The notes: a model not told the origin generated them from the letters alone. A DNA stretch of 64,000 nt from Schizochytrium sp. TIO01 (GCA_004764695.1 SMSO01000037.1:1038247-1102246); one strand, 5' to 3'; positions 40,880 through 53,956 are shown, counted from the stretch's first letter. Made by a program: numbers and translations.

Positions 40880-43800
40880 TTAGGCAATGTTGATGCGGGC
40901 CTCGTTAGGCATAGTCCACCCATGATCAGGATCATGGGTTTGGGAATGTTCATCATCATTCTCGAAATCATCTAGCATTTCGTTCGAACGAGATAGTGAT
41001 GTAGACGCGCCATGGTCGCTGTGTAACTGACCTTGGTGTGACGAGCAGTCTCCGTCATCGCTTCTATGATGAGTGTTGAGGTTTCGGTTTATCTGCAAAC
41101 TTGTGCGCGGTACAATAGGGTTGTTGAGTAATCGATTGGTAGAGTTCTCCTCGGCATCATAGCTTGAGCTTTCCGCTAGGTGGTTTTGGTTGTGAAATTG
41201 CAATGACCGGGCCTCACCAAGCAGAATTTGTGCTTCGTCGCGCGTCAAGCTTGACGAATCAGTGCCTGAGTTGTGGTGCTGGTCTTCCAGAAGGGATTCG
41301 GGTGTGTCCAAATTATGGACGGTGTTAGGCTTACTAGAATGCCGTGAAGATTGTACTCGGGCGTCGTGTTCTTTGGCTTCCCCTCTTCGCGGAGAATATT
41401 TGTGAATATAATGGTTTTGGGGTCGGCCTTGATTAGGCGATCCTCGGCCTTGTGGAGGATGGGACTTCGCGTGCCATACTGCGTGAACCTTCGGGCCCAT
41501 AACAAAAACAAGCGCAAACATATTAGCCAGAACAATAGCAAGGCAAATGATGATGAATTTGGTGCGCGTCTCTGTTGCACTAACAGCGAGAATAATGGGC
41601 GCAGCAATTAGATAGAGCTGGAACTGCCACATTACAGCAACAGCGAGAGACTTGCCCTCCTGAAAAGAACTATCCACATCACGTACACGATATGCGATTG
41701 TGGCACCAATAAAGTAAAAGCTTACATGAAAGGCTAACAGAAGCCACATGCAAGATTTTACAACGAGCGAATCGCTAAAGTAACACGTTGCATAGCTCAC
41801 CGCAGGGTTCCCAAAGTTGTCTTCCACAACAACGATACGTTTCCAAGTCATAGGATCAATGACGGATGGCACTATTAATAAGATGATGTTGATAATCAAG
41901 ACAGTGGCGAGCACTTTGAATAAAGAGCTAGCGGTAATGAGAAGAAGGCGCAAACTTGGATTGTGAAAGATGCGCATAATACGGTACAATTTTAGGATGA
42001 TCGCTGTAGCCGTGGTTGTTGTACCGAGACTTAAAAGCCAAAGGAAGGCGTTACAAGCTACCCCTGCAGAAGCATCACCGCTTGCTTGAGTATCAGGGTA
42101 TGTGTAAGCAATGACGCTACTGATGGCCATGCATATCCCAAAGAGAAAAATGAAGAGGAATTCTGGTTGCGATTTGCGAACAACATGGGTACGGCGATTG
42201 ATAAACACCCAGACAGCGAGAGCAATGCAAATACAAAAGACCATAGCTACTACAGTGTTGGCAACAATTCGATACTCTTTGCCAATCAGATTTTCTATTT
42301 CAATAGGAGGATCAACTTGGAGTGGAATTACCGTGGTCCCCCCGGGAAAGAGGGTACGAGGACCAATTGTCCAGCTAATATTCCAGGATCCTACATCCAC
42401 TACACTCACACTTAAATCATCTGGGTCTACTATGAAGTTGCGAAGCTTATAGTAAGCTGTTTCAGGCACACGAGAGCCTGTGTATTCGTCAAATTCAACT
42501 CGGCCCGAAGCACCTTGAAACGGGAATTGAGATCGGTTCCGCAAGATATCGACTAGTGCGTCACCTCGAAGCCAGTAGGGGCGTTCGTCAATCCCGTCAA
42601 ACGTTGGGGCCCCAGATGTACTATTTGTTTCCTCTGGGTAACCAGCTTTTCTGTAGGATTCACATGTGGCTCGGCAGGCAGCTGCAACTGCGTCATAAGC
42701 GTATGCAGCATCATAAATGAATGATTCTGCATTATCCCGGTCAAACATGGTCTCATCAATTTGGATGGTCATGTTATCTACTCCATCTAAGTATCCGTTC
42801 GTCTCGGTTGGTGTTGAAAAATGCTTGCCACTTGGAAGATAGTCGTTAATAGTATCCATGTATTTGATGAAAGAAGGCCAATTGGTATGAAGGCGTTGGA
42901 AGACGGGGTTTGAGTCATCACCACTGATCGCCAATACTGCTTGAGTGGCATTAAAAGCGGGTGCAAGGGTTGGGTTGGCTTGAATGATAGTTGTGAGCTC
43001 ATGAGAGCCGATACCATCGCCAACCACTAAGAGTTTGCCTTCTCCTATCATATCATGTGCATGAAGGTTACGTAGAATGGCTTCAAAGTCTCCCGTGAAT
43101 GCAATGACAATAATTGCATTAAAGCCTGTGCTTTTCGCGCTGCTCACTGCGTACTTGATCGAGTCTACATCGCCCTCTTCGTAGGAAAATGTCTGTACAT
43201 CGATATCATGCGTTGCGGTCTCCTTGACGAGTGACTCACGGTACCCGTCACCATACGAGTCATCAACGTAGAGGAGGGCTGCATGTTCAAGGTTGTATTC
43301 GAGTAAAAGATCCGAGACAGCATTGGCAATCGCACTATCGGCTGGTATTGTACGTAGAAATTGCTCATGAACTCCATTGTCATCAAAATCTGGGGAGGAG
43401 GCCCAGTAAGATATAATGGGTACCTTATTCACATTGGCAAGAACTGAGATGGGCAGCGACGTAACGGAGCGGGAGGTGCCAATGACAAAGTTGGTCGGTT
43501 TATCTTCACGCATGAGTCCGGACAAGTATGCCTTTACGGAGCCAGACTGCACACTGAGCGTATCGTAGCTTGTCAGGTCAAAGTCCATATTTTCACAGCC
43601 TTGCATGTACTGCGCGCCCAGCTCAGGGATTACGATGTCGTTTCTTTCTTGGCAATGCTGTGTTGCAATGACCATTGCCGACACTTTGCTGGTGAGCACC
43701 ATGCCAATGCTTTTGCGTACTCCTGTGTCATTATACAGCGTCAAGCCTGTCAGCATCGATAGCGTGATCTTCCTTCGACTGCTATCTTGATTGGTCTCTG

Positions 43801-44338
43801 TCGTATTGGTGTCGTTTGTCCCTGCCGTTCGTCTTGCAAATGACTGAACATTTTGAAGACTTGCCTCCTCCCATTCAGCGTGACCCTGTTCGTCGCCAAA
43901 GTCCCACATCTCCGAGTTCGATACTTCCTCTCCTTTTGAAAATTTCCAAAGATTTCTATGTGTTTTCTGCAGCTTCTTATTCCTTGGTGCGGGTTCTATT
44001 GACGGTGTCCTTTGTGCACTCCTTAATCTTTTGTTCATGTGTTTCTCACGGTTGCCTAGGTTTTCATCAGCCTCTGCAGCTAAAGGAGAGGTATACAACG
44101 TGGTCTTGTGCATCATCGCAGAAGACTGCTGCTGCGCTGGGCTTGATGAGGCGCCGCTGGGAGTCACAAGAACTACTGCAAGGACTGCCAGGACTATCGT
44201 TGCCAGTTTCCGTGCGCCAGTTGATTGTTTCCTGCACATTTGTTTTCTTGAACGTGCCATTTTGCGTGGGGAGGTCAAGGTTATCGTTGTGGACGTCGTC
44301 GTTGTCGTCGTCGTTGAAGAGAAGGAAGGTGAGGTCAT
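40880..44338 (-). CDS. Class C GPCR: GABA-B-like receptor with PBP1 ectodomain (paralogue 1)
   Basis: Predicted plasma-membrane receptor of 1152 residues from ATG 44338. After a Thr/Ser-rich N-terminus comes a signal or anchor segment (about 44-60, LATIVLAVLAVVLVTPSGAS). A linker leads to an ANF-receptor/periplasmic-binding type I domain from about 195, recognisable by AMVIATQHCQERNDI, VPIISYWASSPDFDD, QFLRTIPADS and LLYVDDSYGDGY; this is the Venus-flytrap ligand site. A 7TM_3 domain lies at about 692-950, with QPEFLFIFLFGICMA, ILKLYRIMRIFHNPSLR, YRVRDVDSSFQEGKSLAVA and GPKVHAV, as in GABA-B receptors. It lacks the Cys-rich domain that metabotropic glutamate receptors have between ectodomain and helices. 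The C-tail (950-1152) is His/Ser/Asn-rich and disordered. Amino acids or related small molecules are the likely ligands. It is a close paralogue of the gene at 54084 in the same orientation. Confidence 0.92.
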   Translation of the reverse strand: MTSPSFSSTTTTTTTSTTITLTSPRKMARSRKQMCRKQSTGARKLATIVLAVLAVVLVTPSGASSSPAQQQSSAMMHKTTLYTSPLAAEADENLGNREKHMNKRLRSAQRTPSIEPAPRNKKLQKTHRNLWKFSKGEEVSNSEMWDFGDEQGHAEWEEASLQNVQSFARRTAGTNDTNTTETNQDSSRRKITLSMLTGLTLYNDTGVRKSIGMVLTSKVSAMVIATQHCQERNDIVIPELGAQYMQGCENMDFDLTSYDTLSVQSGSVKAYLSGLMREDKPTNFVIGTSRSVTSLPISVLANVNKVPIISYWASSPDFDDNGVHEQFLRTIPADSAIANAVSDLLLEYNLEHAALLYVDDSYGDGYRESLVKETATHDIDVQTFSYEEGDVDSIKYAVSSAKSTGFNAIIVIAFTGDFEAILRNLHAHDMIGEGKLLVVGDGIGSHELTTIIQANPTLAPAFNATQAVLAISGDDSNPVFQRLHTNWPSFIKYMDTINDYLPSGKHFSTPTETNGYLDGVDNMTIQIDETMFDRDNAESFIYDAAYAYDAVAAACRATCESYRKAGYPEETNSTSGAPTFDGIDERPYWLRGDALVDILRNRSQFPFQGASGRVEFDEYTGSRVPETAYYKLRNFIVDPDDLSVSVVDVGSWNISWTIGPRTLFPGGTTVIPLQVDPPIEIENLIGKEYRIVANTVVAMVFCICIALAVWVFINRRTHVVRKSQPEFLFIFLFGICMAISSVIAYTYPDTQASGDASAGVACNAFLWLLSLGTTTTATAIILKLYRIMRIFHNPSLRLLLITASSLFKVLATVLIINIILLIVPSVIDPMTWKRIVVVEDNFGNPAVSYATCYFSDSLVVKSCMWLLLAFHVSFYFIGATIAYRVRDVDSSFQEGKSLAVAVMWQFQLYLIAAPIILAVSATETRTKFIIICLAIVLANMFALVFVMGPKVHAVWHAKSHPPQGRGSPNQGRPQNHYIHKYSPRRGEAKEHDARVQSSRHSSKPNTVHNLDTPESLLEDQHHNSGTDSSSLTRDEAQILLGEARSLQFHNQNHLAESSSYDAEENSTNRLLNNPIVPRTSLQINRNLNTHHRSDDGDCSSHQGQLHSDHGASTSLSRSNEMLDDFENDDEHSQTHDPDHGWTMPNEARINIA

Positions 44339-45059
44339 TCTCTGCGAATTAGCTATTTTTTAAAGTTCGCGCGTGCGTGCGTGCGTGCGAGCAAGCAACG
44401 AACTGAAAGAAGGCAGCTTGGGCCAGCTGACCTATGGGAACCTACGAAGAGGAATCGTTGATGTGCGCAATACAGAGGGCGCGTCCTCCAGACCGCCGTC
44501 GCTGACTCGTCAGCCCCGCCGCGCAAGCGGTCTTGGGTGCCGCGGACGCGAAGGTGATTTGGTTAGTGTCTTTTCAAAATCGCTTGTGCCAATATTTTCT
44601 CTTTCTTTTGAAATTTTTTCTTCCTGTTGGTCTCTCTTTTCTTTTCATCAAAGTATCAACTTTTAAAAGTATTGAGTTGAATAAACTATCTCATAACAGA
44701 AAACATAGGACTGTTTCTTGTTTTTCGTGAATATTTCAAAAAGCTTATTGGTCGATAGAAGTTGTTCTTTCATGATGAAAAACCTCGATTACCATTACGA
44801 TGATTAAATTAAAAGCATCTTTCCAGAGCCCCTGTGTTTCCTTAGGCGTAGTCATATTGTGCTTTGAACAGACTTCTCTGGTTAAGTTTTGATTTCATTT
44901 GCATCTCTTGTTCATTAGCGCTTTCGTTTCTTTTAAGCATTCTATCTTCCATTTTAGTATCTGTTCGCAAAACTTTATGATATGATTGTCGCACATTACA
45001 TTTAATAGCTTTCTCTTTCTCATTTTCTTTTCATTTTTCTTTTCTTTCCAAATAATAGG

Positions 45060-45091
45060 TACCTACCTACCCTACCTGCCTACCTACCCTC
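45060..45091. repeat. ACCT/CCTACC microsatellite
   Basis: Tandem TACC units. The same word recurs as short clusters near 8330, 46170-46190, 48720 and 60880-60910. Confidence 0.7.
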
Positions 45092-47372
45092 TTTGAATGA
45101 AACAAATCATTCCATAACGAAAAGAAAATCAAACAGGAAAAGAAGCTTTACTAACTAGCTATTTGCCACATTCTGCTCTTTCTTGAGACTAAAACCCTTT
45201 CTCTTGCATCGCCTTTTGGACGAACCTTTTTTAGTTTTATCCGACAATAGCTCCACAAACCTTTCCATCGTTGCACATCACAAACCATTTCAATGCCTCA
45301 TCGGACACTCCGGTCACCCGTTTCAAAAGCTAGCACAGGTAAAAGAAAAAGAAATAGGTAAAAAACGCTTCGTCGATTTATTCAAACAAAAAAAGCGAGA
45401 AAAAAGAAAAAGAAAAAGAGTTAGAAACTAAAAGAAACATCAATAAACGCCTCAGCTTGAACCAAAGTCCAAAGTGAAATTGAAAAAGTGCGTTCTAAAC
45501 CAGAACAAAATTGGCCACAGTGAGTCTTTTCTCCCTTTTCCCCACTTCCGACACCTTCTCTTCCTCAGCTCTAATTTGAGCCCACCTTTTACACTGCCTT
45601 TGCTCTCTTTCTCTCCATCCGCAGCGGCTTTCTCTCCTTTTTTCAGCGTTCCTCCACTGATAAAAGTACAAAACCAACCAAACAAAACGAAAACATAAAC
45701 AAAACAAAAACAAAATCACACTACTACTAGTAGTAGCTGGCTGCCTAATTAGGTCCCTAGTACTTACTTCATCTGCGAGTGCTCAACAAATAATAAGTAA
45801 AATAAGAGAGAAGTCAAGTCGTTCTCTCTCCCTCTTACCACTTGTATACCGTTTACTAGCCCTCTCGTCCCTTTGTTCTGCTCCAGCTTCCTTTCGAATC
45901 GCGTATTCCTTTATTCATTCATTCATTCATATGTTTAATTTATTCTTTCACGATCGTTTTTCTTCGTTTCCTCCGCTTTCCTTCGCCTCGAGATATGGCC
46001 TCCTCGCCGCCTCCCTCAGATAGATAGACGGCCTTTTCGACCATGTTTCTGCTTGCTTGCTTGCTTGCTTGCTTGGCCGTAGTAAAGGGGGCGAGCTCAG
46101 TGACTTCCGTGGTCTCTTCTCAATAGTGACAATGAATGATGCTCAAAGTCGTCATCGCTCAAGCAAGTAAGTAAGTAAGTAGGTAGGTAGGTGCTAGTGC
46201 TTTCGCTAAGCTGGCACGTCAGCGAAGGTTAGAAGCAATTGAATTGCATTGAATCGAGTTCGATTCTGAGACAGACCCAATTTCGAGGCTTCCGCTTCGG
46301 CTTTGGCGCGAATCAGGTAACGAAGATGTGCCAAAAAGTACGCGATTGATGCTCTCGGCAGCGAATACCCACCTACCTCAGAGCTTTGGCTCATTTCTGA
46401 TAAATGTGGGCTCTTCTGCCGCACAAGGCTTCAAAGAAATGGTGAACTTTTTATTATTCTAACATTAAAAAAGTATCATCATCATCATCATCATCAACTA
46501 TTTAACTATTTAACTTTTTATTTAATAAACTATAGTACAAAAATAATTATAAATATATAAGAAAAGAACTTGGGTCCCAACATAAGCAACACAAAACCAG
46601 TCAGACACTTTCTTCAAGTGCGAGGGCCCAAGGCACTTGCCTATTCATTTGTATAGATAGATTTGTTGATTTACTTGCACCTCCAAGCCGTCAGGAAGCA
46701 TTCTGTTGAGTCGTGGCCGCTTAAAGCTGCCTTCAACTCGGCGGTCTGGTTAACTAGTCAGCTTGCCTGGGCCTGAGGGGGCCGAAGCCTGCTCGCCACC
46801 TCAGGTATGGACCCCTCAATTATGTTTTAAAGATCAGTCAGAAAAGTAAAGTCAAGTAAAGTAAACAAACGTTGCAAGACCCTTTCTTCTTTACATTTTG
46901 TTTTAATGTCTTTTTTAAAAACTAGAATCAAACTATTTAATCTTCAGTTTTTTACTTACTTTTTAAATAAGTATTAAAAAAAGATAGGAGGCAGCACCTA
47001 ACGATTTATAATAAAAAAAGGGAGAAGTGAACGAAAAGAGGAAACTGGTAGTATCTACGCAGAATGCAGCTGATGCCGATTAGAACAGGCCCGCAAGAGA
47101 GGCGCCCAAGAGAGCACAGTTTTGCGGCGCTGAGTGTAATCTTCATCCATCCTGGGGAGAAGGAGCTTAAACCAATTCGAACCGCCAGATTTACTTACGC
47201 GAATACAGATTAGCCATTGAATACGTTTTTATTCATATACTTTATCATTTACAATAAATAAAATGAATAATTAATCTATACGTAATAAAAACGCGTAGAA
47301 AAGGGAATAGGATGTTCGTCATCCGCCCGCAAGGATACTACCACATTCTCTCTTGAACGAACGATTCAACTA

Positions 47373-47375
<3 letters not shown>

Positions 47376-47412
<37 letters not shown>
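47376..47412. repeat. ACGAAC hexanucleotide microsatellite
   Basis: Six tandem ACGAAC units followed by AAGAAG units. Confidence 0.85.
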
Positions 47413-47584
47413 AGAAGAACAACAAGAAGAAGAAGAAGACCGCTCCATTTGCTTTGCGGCCTTCAAGTTAAGCTTTCCCTCTGCGGCCTTGAAATGCAGA
47501 AACTCACAAGAAACCAAGACGGGTTCTTCATCGTCCGAAAGACCTCCTCCTCCTCAGTTATAGAGTAAGACTAAGGCCTCGTTC

Positions 47585-47795
47585 GAGCCCTTTCTTCCTT
47601 TCTTTCTTCTTTCTTTTCTTCTTTTTCTTTTCTTCTTTCTTTTCTTCTTTCTTTTCTTCTTTCTTTTCTTCTTTCTTTTCTTCTTTCTTTTCTTCTTTCT
47701 TTTCTTCTTTCTTTTCTTCTTTCTTTTCTTCTTTCTTTTCTTCTTTCTTTTCTTCTTTCTTTTCTTCTTTCTTTTCTTCTTTCTTTTCTTCTTTG
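47585..47795. repeat. 12-bp minisatellite TTTCTTTTCTTC
   Basis: About fourteen near-perfect 12-bp units. Because the unit is a multiple of three, the minus strand stays open as (Lys-Glu-Arg-Arg)n, giving a misleading 141-codon frame. Confidence 0.92.
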
Positions 47796-47876
47796 TTCTC
47801 TTATAAGCGGTTTCCTCTCGACCGTTGCTCCAACGGCGTCTCCAGCCTCAACCTTTTGCGTTCGAGTTCTTTCAAC

Positions 47877-47950
47877 TACAATTACAATTACAATTACAAT
47901 TACAATTACAATTACAATTACATTTACAATTACATTTACAACTTCAATTT
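47877..47950. repeat. ACAATT hexanucleotide microsatellite
   Basis: About eleven ACAATT units with ACATTT variants, then TTTCGA units. It keeps several frames open (Tyr-Asn on plus, Val-Ile on minus). Confidence 0.9.
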
Positions 47951-48283
47951 CGATTTCGATTTCAGTTCCTTCGAGCTCTCCCGCGCGCTCTCTCAAGCCT
48001 CCGCGACTTCGTCCTCAGAGGACCCGAAGGAGGGGCAGGGTCACAACTCCAAGATTCGGGTCCAACAGAGCGTAAAGAGCTCTCGCTCTCACAGCAGACT
48101 TTGCGGAATGAATCTCACAGACTTCGTGGAGTCCGCTTTTGCTCTCCTCCTTCGAGGCCCTTCGAGGCCTTCTGTCGCAGCGGAGGCGTCGGAGCGGAGG
48201 CGCGAAAGGCCAACTTCGCGTTCTCTCTTTGGGAGCTGCAAAGGCCAAGAGTGCTGAAAGCAGGAAAGCAAACCGTTCGAGGT

Positions 48284-48333
48284 ATGAATGAATGAATGAA
48301 TGAATGAATGAATGAATGAATGAATGAATGAAT
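48284..48333. repeat. TGAA tetranucleotide microsatellite
   Basis: About twelve tandem ATGA/TGAA units, flanked on the right by TTTATTT runs. Confidence 0.9.
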
Positions 48334-51300
48334 ATATTGTTTGTTTATACCATATTTATTTCTTTATTTATTTTTTAATTTATTTTTAATTTATTGATGT
48401 GTTGTTGATTTTGGAGTCTTTCTTTTGGGTTCTGCAGGTGGGACCGATTCTCGCACGAGCGGCGATGCCTTTCGAGCGTCGGCATCGCAGGGCACAGCGG
48501 CCCCCGGAGCCAGCGCAAGCTCGCAAAAAGCAGCCGCGTGAGCATCCGCCGCTGCCCTCGTCGAGATCGCGGCGGCTTCGAGGGAGGAGAAAGAACTCGA
48601 AGAGCGACCTCGAAGACGGCCTCAGCTGTCTACAACAGAAGGGAAAAGAGACATCGCTCACTCACCACAGTTGTAGAGTTCTGTGTAAATGCTACTAGGC
48701 AATAGGGTAGCGCCTAGCTAGAGGTAGGTGCGAGTAAGCTGGTCCTTGGCCGGTTCTTCGTTTTATTTGGTCGAGCTTGAGGATGCCGAGCGCTTTGGAG
48801 AAATTGCATTTGGCTCTGCTGATGGATATGCTGCTGCTGCGTAGGATGCCGTCGTGAAGACGCCTAGTTTCCATCGCGAAAGCCAGCCGCGTAGGCCCTG
48901 ATCGACGGCTTGGCTGCCTCCGCGGGATGACCGGAGAAAATAATGAGCTGATAAAGAGACAAACAAAAGTGCCATCATCTGCTTAAAAGAGATTCTACCC
49001 ACTCGAACCCAATGCAAAGAAGTCGTTGCGGCAGTTGATTATACAGTGACGTGCAGGGAAGTAAGTGTCTGGGGCCCTACTTATAAAGAAGGGCCGTTGA
49101 GAAGTGAAGTACCGCATTCGATTATTCTTTTTGAAGAAAGTATCGATGAAAATGGGAGAGGAGAAAACCATCACTCCCTTCCCTACCCATATGTACATAT
49201 ATATATATATTTGATTAATTATTATTTGATTAATTAAAGACTACAAAATTTGATAGTAAAGAGGAGTCAGTAAACGCGAGGTTACGTGCTTCCTCTGATC
49301 TGTTTGGCGCACTTCGATTCGAGAAACGGTTCGAAGCCTGAAAAGGCAAACAAGAGAGTAAAGCCTCTCGATGATACATTGACTGACTGACGGTAAGCAA
49401 AGTTTGAGGTGCGTTCTTCTCCACTCTCGTCCTCTGTCGGGGTTGACTTTTGGAGCGAAGGAGCTGTTGCATTGTTGGAGTGCGATGCCGATTAAGTGTT
49501 CATCGCATCGGTTCCGATGCGTTCGCCCGAGTCACTCAAGGCTTCCCAGGCAGATCCCAATCAATCTTCGAGTCTATATTAAGGAAAATTGAAAAGGGAG
49601 CATTCATCGCGAAGAGTTGAACACGAGTTCTGAGGTTTATCTGGTTTCGAGGAATCTGGTCTCGGTATACTGATTATGGGAGATACCAACGCGACCAAAG
49701 CGATTGCCGGAGGTAATCATTCTCAGCGTTTCGCTCTGTGTTTGCTACATCAGCGCAGACGGATTTGTTGTTGACTCAAACTTGGTGAGGAGTGCTTCCG
49801 AATCAAATTGAAACTGGCTGTTATCCAGGATACATATATTTGCATGTACTGTCTCAACGTAAACGAGTTATTCGCTATGTCTTGAACGAGGGAATCTCTT
49901 TGTAAAGGCCATTCGAGTTTGAGGTATGGGCTGTTCTTGTTCCTTCATTTCAATTCAGAAAGTGATTGACAATAAGCAAGCAATTGAGAGGAGTCTTGAG
50001 ACTTTTCAACGCCTTCGCTGGCCAGGCATTCCGGATCAAATGCTCCGCGCTTAATTCACCTTGGGCTCGAAGGCCTCCGGCTTGAATTCCAAGAAACGCC
50101 CAATTCACTTACTTCTGTGAAACTCAGGCTGCTACTTGATTGATTCCATTTCACTGTACCTGTCATAATGTAATGTACGATGAAAGGAGCTGACTCGACT
50201 TTGGAGGAGGAAACTATGTACGTTGGTATTTTTGCTGGCAACTTCTTCTTCTTCTTCTTCTTTGTTCTTGGTACCTCCCAAAACAACTTTCTCTTCGCTC
50301 GTTTCTTGCGTGTTTTTTGAAAAGGGAAGAAGACCACGTCCACCCGACACTTTATCAGCCTTTGATCATGGAAACATCAGTCTTCAAAACATTTTGGTTC
50401 TTCAAGGCATAGAGGGAGCGAGAGGAGATTGCCATTTCAAAATTCGCCAGAATATTCTCTAGTTCTTCATTAATTATTTAAATAAAAATGATTATTTGCA
50501 AATAATAAGCACAAAGATGACTTGATGATCTTCATCAAGAGCCCTTGGGCACTAAGCGAAACCAAGTTTCGACGCCATCTCTTGCGAAGAGTTTAGACCT
50601 CCAAAACTGCTGTGACTTGAGCGAAGATAGTCCTTTAACAGGGTCCGCCTTGATCGCCTCTGATTCGCCAACAGCGCAGGGACCAAGTGACCCGTATAAC
50701 TCGGCACATGGGCACCCATACTCCCAGCTACTTTTGAATACTCTTTATCAATATAAAAACAATTATTATATATTTTTAAATTTTTACAAACAAAAAAGAG
50801 TGGCAGACTGAAGAGCTTTCATCATTTTTAATCAAAAAATATGTAGTTAGCTATTTTTTGTTTTAAAAAAAAACAAAAAACAAAAAACAAAAAAAAACAA
50901 AAAAACTCGGAAAGCGCAGTTGCGGAAGGGATTACGCTCAAGGCAGACGGCACTCATGAATGTAACAAATAAATAAACAACAAACAAAGTCACTCATTCA
51001 ACGAAACAATCGATCGGTCAGTCGGTCAACCAATCAGCAAACAAGCGGATTGGGCTGCACTCGCTGCAGTCTCACCCACCACAGTGCAGTTTCTTCGGTG
51101 CTGGACAAGACGCGGAAAGCACTGAGGCAGAGGCGTCCCATCAAAGCGATATAAGTGTTAGGGAGCGAGGGCGAAAGAACATAACATAACATAACACAAA
51201 ATAACAGAACGGAACAGAACAGAACAGGGCAGGCCACGCGCAGTGCGGGGTTCCTGCTTTTTCAAGAACAGGTACGTACATCAACAAATCCAAACTGTCT

Positions 51301-51662
51301 TCTTTCTACATTTCAAATTAAAGGCTATAAAAGTGATTGAGCTAAAGTCGATTTCTTAAAATGTTGAATTTTTATTATTATTTAAAGAGAAAGAAGCGGA
51401 CCCAAAGGTACCCACCCGCCCACCCACCTTTAGTAGGGATCACGTACGTAGTCATTTCACATTTTTGTTTACAACTAAAAAGAAAAGAGGGGGAAAAGAT
51501 GCGATACAATGAATGAATGCTGAATGACCGCGCAGTAAGTACTTAAAGTAGGGCATCTTTTGTAGGACAAAACGTGGTCTTCGCACCGGCTGAATGAATA
51601 CTTTGGGGCCGTACAGCGTGCGAGAGCCCTGTCGATAACCGACAATCGACAATGCACGTATG

Positions 51663-51692
51663 CATACATACATACATACATACATACATATA
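51663..51692. repeat. CATA tetranucleotide microsatellite
   Basis: Seven tandem CATA units inside an imperfect palindrome with ACGTATGCAT on the left and ATACGTATGC on the right. Confidence 0.8.
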
Positions 51693-52926
51693 CGTATGCA
51701 GAGAGTCGAGGTGTCTGCAGTTGGCAACGCCTCCATTCAACTCAAGCGCGCCGTGGGTCGATCTCTCGCAGAAAGGTCCTTTGCGTTAAGTGCGCTTTTG
51801 CCCTTAACGACGGCAGGTCGACACGCATCCATATGCATATATATGCACACAGCAAAATAGATACAGACAGACAGAGAGACAGAGAGACACACACAGAAAC
51901 ACACAGTCCGGTCACCACAGATATGGATCGATTGGGCGCGAGGCAAGATTCGCCAGCTTTTCAAGAGTTCTGCTGAGCCAATCAATTCCCGACTGCCAAG
52001 GTTCTCAAGAGCGAGTTCTCAAGAGAGAGTCCGCGCCGCTGAGGATCTGAAGATCTGCGGCGCTGCGTTTATGGATGGGAACCGCCCCGTCTGCGATGGT
52101 GTTTTGGCGCAAATAAATCTCAAGATAGATGCCAAGGACCAGGAACCGGACTGGAGGCCGCCAGAAGACGAACGGAGCGCCTCGAGGAGCTGAGCAACGA
52201 GGTCTCGAAGACCCTCAACCGTGTGGGTTGTGGTGAAACTCGAGGGCTCTGAAGGTCCGCTGCTGCTCTCGTCTTTGATCCCGCCCATGATCTGCAGCTC
52301 GAGCTTTCCTGCCGATTTGGGTTGGATTTAGGCATCTCTGAATTAAAAAGAGCAAACTCATTGTTTTTTATTTGGATCGAACTGCCTTTTAATTATTTAA
52401 AAACAATCATTTTTAATTTTTAAATTAAAATTGTAATATAAAAATAAAAATAAAAATAAAAATATCTACGCAAGTGAAAATCATTTGAATGTATACTCCT
52501 AGTCAGAGGCGTAGCTGGGACTAGGGCAAAATGAAGGAAGCTTTGACGTCACCTGTCGCTATGAGCTGTCGTTCCACTCACTGGGGGTGGCACGAGTAGC
52601 ACCCGCATAGGCGGCTCCTAAGACCGGCGCGCTCAACAGAAACGAGACGCCGCCAACAACAGACAGAGAAGGCGGGAGAAGCAAAGAATTAATTACTTAC
52701 TTACTACTGCTGCGAACAATCTGTCTTGGAATCAATCAATCAATCAATCATTCATTCAATCAATCAGGGAGCAGCCACCGGCAGCTTCGCCTCCTCCTCC
52801 GGCCCAGAGCCGGGCCGAGAAGCGAAAACGAGCGAGGTTTCCAAGGCTGCTTTCGATCGAGAGGAAACGCACCGTCTGTCTGTCTATGTGTCGTGCATGG
52901 ATGGTGAAATAGAACTTTGAGCGAGT

Positions 52927-53010
52927 TTAGTTTAGTTTTGTTTTGTTTTGTTTTGTTTTGTTTTGTTTTGTTTTATTTAGTTTTATTTAGTTTTACTTAG
53001 TTTTGTTTTA
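52927..53010. repeat. TTTTG/TTTAG pentanucleotide microsatellite
   Basis: About sixteen units of TTTTG, ending in TTTAG and TTTTA variants. Confidence 0.88.
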
Positions 53011-53243
53011 TGTGTGGGCTCACGTGCTGTAGGAGGTACGCAGTAAGTGAAAGGAGACAAAAAGAAAGAAGAGTTAAAGGCTCTGAAGTGGACGAGTTGG
53101 TCCCAACTTGGCTGATAGACAGAAGCAGCTGCAATGCGAAGCTAAGCTTAACTCGAGTTTCCGCCGACGACAACGCAGCAGCGATAGAATCTGAAAAGGC
53201 CCTAAGGCAGCCTCAGGATGGATGAATGGGGCGAGCCACATCG

Positions 53244-53299
53244 ATTGCTTGCTTGCTTGGTTGGTTGGTTGGTTGGTTGGCTGGTTGGCTGGTTGGCTG
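53244..53299. repeat. GCTT/GGTT/GGCT tetranucleotide microsatellite
   Basis: Tandem GCTT then GGTT then GGCT units, a graded series of one-base variants. Confidence 0.82.
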
Positions 53300-53952
53300 C
53301 CGCAATGGCAGATTCTAGCGTAGTAGGTGTGCGCAAAGGCGGCAATGCTGCTTACTTAATTTGGGAGGTTGCTCGCTTCTAAATTGCCGCATGATCGACA
53401 GAGCAGAGACTCGTGCTAGCCTCGGCTCTGGAAAAGCAAATGCATGCAAGGTGGAGGCGAAGCGCATCGATGGCAGTGATGCATGCATGCGTGCACGCAT
53501 GCTATGAAAGAGCTTGGTTTTGAAGAAGCATTACATTATTATTTTGGACCGCGTCGAGAAAGAGCTTCCTCGAATTCTGAACCAACCAACCGAGTCTGCT
53601 TCAATGAAATCTGAATCATTGGTGTGTCGAGACGAGAAGCCCTAAATCAACTTGTACCGACAGACATGTTTTAATTGAAAGAGCTGCAGGCGGGAAAGAG
53701 CAAGGATATATAGATAGTTAGTATGTACTTCGAAGAGCTTTTTCCTCGTTGCCACAAACTAGTTACTAGTGTCGTAGCTCCAGGGGTGCTGTAGAGGAGG
53801 GTATCCTGAAGTTATAACAGTGAGTAGACGTCGTCAAACACGCTCGAGTTGCTCAACCGTTAGTCCGTAGGCCCTCATGCATGATGATGATGACTTCACT
53901 ATTTGCACGCGGCACATTTGACGAATCCGATAAATGATCTTCGTAATCGCTC

Positions 53953-53956
<4 letters not shown>

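Noticed and set aside
47571-48257. ORFs rich in Lys-Glu-Arg-Arg or Tyr-Asn
   Set aside because: Open only because the repeat units are multiples of three; the flanks carry no domain.
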